Below, piece by piece: positions 4,850 to 5,290 of a stretch of DNA of 5,290 nucleotides. The position numbers and the translations under genes were made by a program. The stretch covers positions 1 to 5,290 of the forward strand of contig CAMFRJ010000116.1 of the NCBI GenBank assembly GCA_945981915.1, read 5' to 3'. Position 1 is the first letter of the stretch. Each line of letters begins with the position of its first letter. Origin of the DNA: an uncultured Erysipelotrichaceae bacterium (GTDB lineage: Bacteria > Bacillota_I > Bacilli_A > Erysipelotrichales > Coprobacillaceae). The notes beneath the pieces are model-generated. The model ran no database searches. It had not been told where the DNA came from and saw only the letters and a list, made by a program, of their open reading frames with translations.

Positions 4850-5290
4850 GATCAATAACCTCCCATTCTATTTTATGATTATTTAAATAATGAACCACTT
4901 GCTCTAGATTTTTATCTTCTATATTAATAATCAAACTACCCATTGTTTGACCTCTGAAATTTTCAAGTTTACCCTGACAAATATCAAAATCAATATCAAG
5001 ACTTCTTGCTAACGATGTCATCGTATGAGATTTAGAATTGTCACTCGTAAAAAACAATTTAATATTGATACCACTTGATGGCAATAATTCCATATGATCC
5101 CCTGCAAAATCTTGAATATCTCTATTCGAAGAAACAAACAACTCTTCAGGTTTCCCTTTTGCGATGACTTTTCCATCTTTTAAGAAAATCACTTTATTAC
5201 ATATTTGTTTAATCACTTCCATTTGATGTGTCACAATCACAATCGTAATATTCAATTCTTTATTAATTTTATTTAATAATGATAAGATCT
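4842..5290 (-). CDS. metN: Methionine ABC transporter ATP-binding protein (MetN), C-terminal part
   Basis: The reading frame is open to the right edge, so the gene is cut by the window; about 148 C-terminal residues are visible, of roughly 340 in the family. The visible part begins in the last third of the ATPase domain, just after where the Walker B and D-loop would be. It contains the H-loop histidine in IVTHQMEV and the IFLKDGKVIAKG strand-turn. A linker follows, and then a NIL domain (about the last 80 residues, ending EWEVIDRV), the ACT-like module that binds methionine and inhibits transport in MetN. Presence of NIL separates MetN from other amino acid ABC ATPases and indicates feedback by intracellular methionine. 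An apparent TTG start at 5253-5255 is internal and not a true start. The stop TGA (4842-4844) overlaps the metI start. Confidence 0.93.
   Translation of the reverse strand, partial: ILSLLNKINKELNITIVIVTHQMEVIKQICNKVIFLKDGKVIAKGKPEELFVSSNRDIQDFAGDHMELLPSSGINIKLFFTSDNSKSHTMTSLARSLDIDFDICQGKLENFRGQTMGSLIINIEDKNLEQVVHYLNNHKIEWEVIDRV

Noticed and set aside
5253..5255. TTG as the start of a separate 137-residue NIL-domain protein
   Set aside because: The frame continues open to the window edge with sequence matching the MetN ATPase domain upstream, so this is an internal codon of metN.

Overview
This is a low-GC, AT-rich Bacillota (Firmicutes) window. Its TTGACA/TATAAT-type promoters, purine-rich Shine-Dalgarno sites, a T-box leader, TGT-dominated cysteine codons and normal use of TAA, TAG and TGA stops all fit that phylum. 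Protein character and the closely packed sulfur genes suggest an Erysipelotrichia-like gut lineage, but that placement is inference. Every real gene lies on the minus strand, so transcription runs from right to left.

From right to left, the window opens with the 3' part of metN, the ATPase of the methionine ABC importer, with its C-terminal NIL domain. It overlaps metI, the permease. A hairpin that begins in the metI stop codon separates this pair from an Rrf2-family regulator with four cysteines (C-X2-C-X7-C-X5-C), which has its own strong promoter. A terminator follows, then a separate promoter and a leader of about 165 nt in front of cysK (cysteine synthase). After cysK comes a 32-bp perfect palindrome that overlaps its stop codon. 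Next is a free-standing B3/B4 (PheRS-beta-like, tRNA-editing type) domain protein. The -35 box of the next promoter lies on the stop codon of that gene and drives a T-box leader with an AUG (Met) specifier. The T-box controls metY (O-acetylhomoserine sulfhydrylase), which ends at a long hairpin terminator near the left edge.

Together the genes form a sulfur amino acid island: methionine uptake (metNI), cysteine synthesis from O-acetylserine and sulfide (cysK), homocysteine or methionine synthesis from O-acetylhomoserine (metY), a probable thiol or Fe-S responsive regulator (Rrf2), and a putative tRNA quality-control protein. Regulation appears layered. The metY gene is read out by methionyl-tRNA charging through the T-box. 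The cysK gene sits behind a previously unannotated small ORF of 25-26 codons with four Cys codons in ten, including a tandem pair and a third after one Arg, preceded by a near-consensus Shine-Dalgarno site. That ORF looks like a cysteine leader peptide and is the most interesting item in the window. A dyad at the cysK start site and a 10-bp direct repeat in the rrf2 promoter are candidate operators.

The leftmost 137 bases hold only the metY terminator and a small phased TGAGAC repeat. No mobile element, CRISPR array, tRNA or rRNA was seen.
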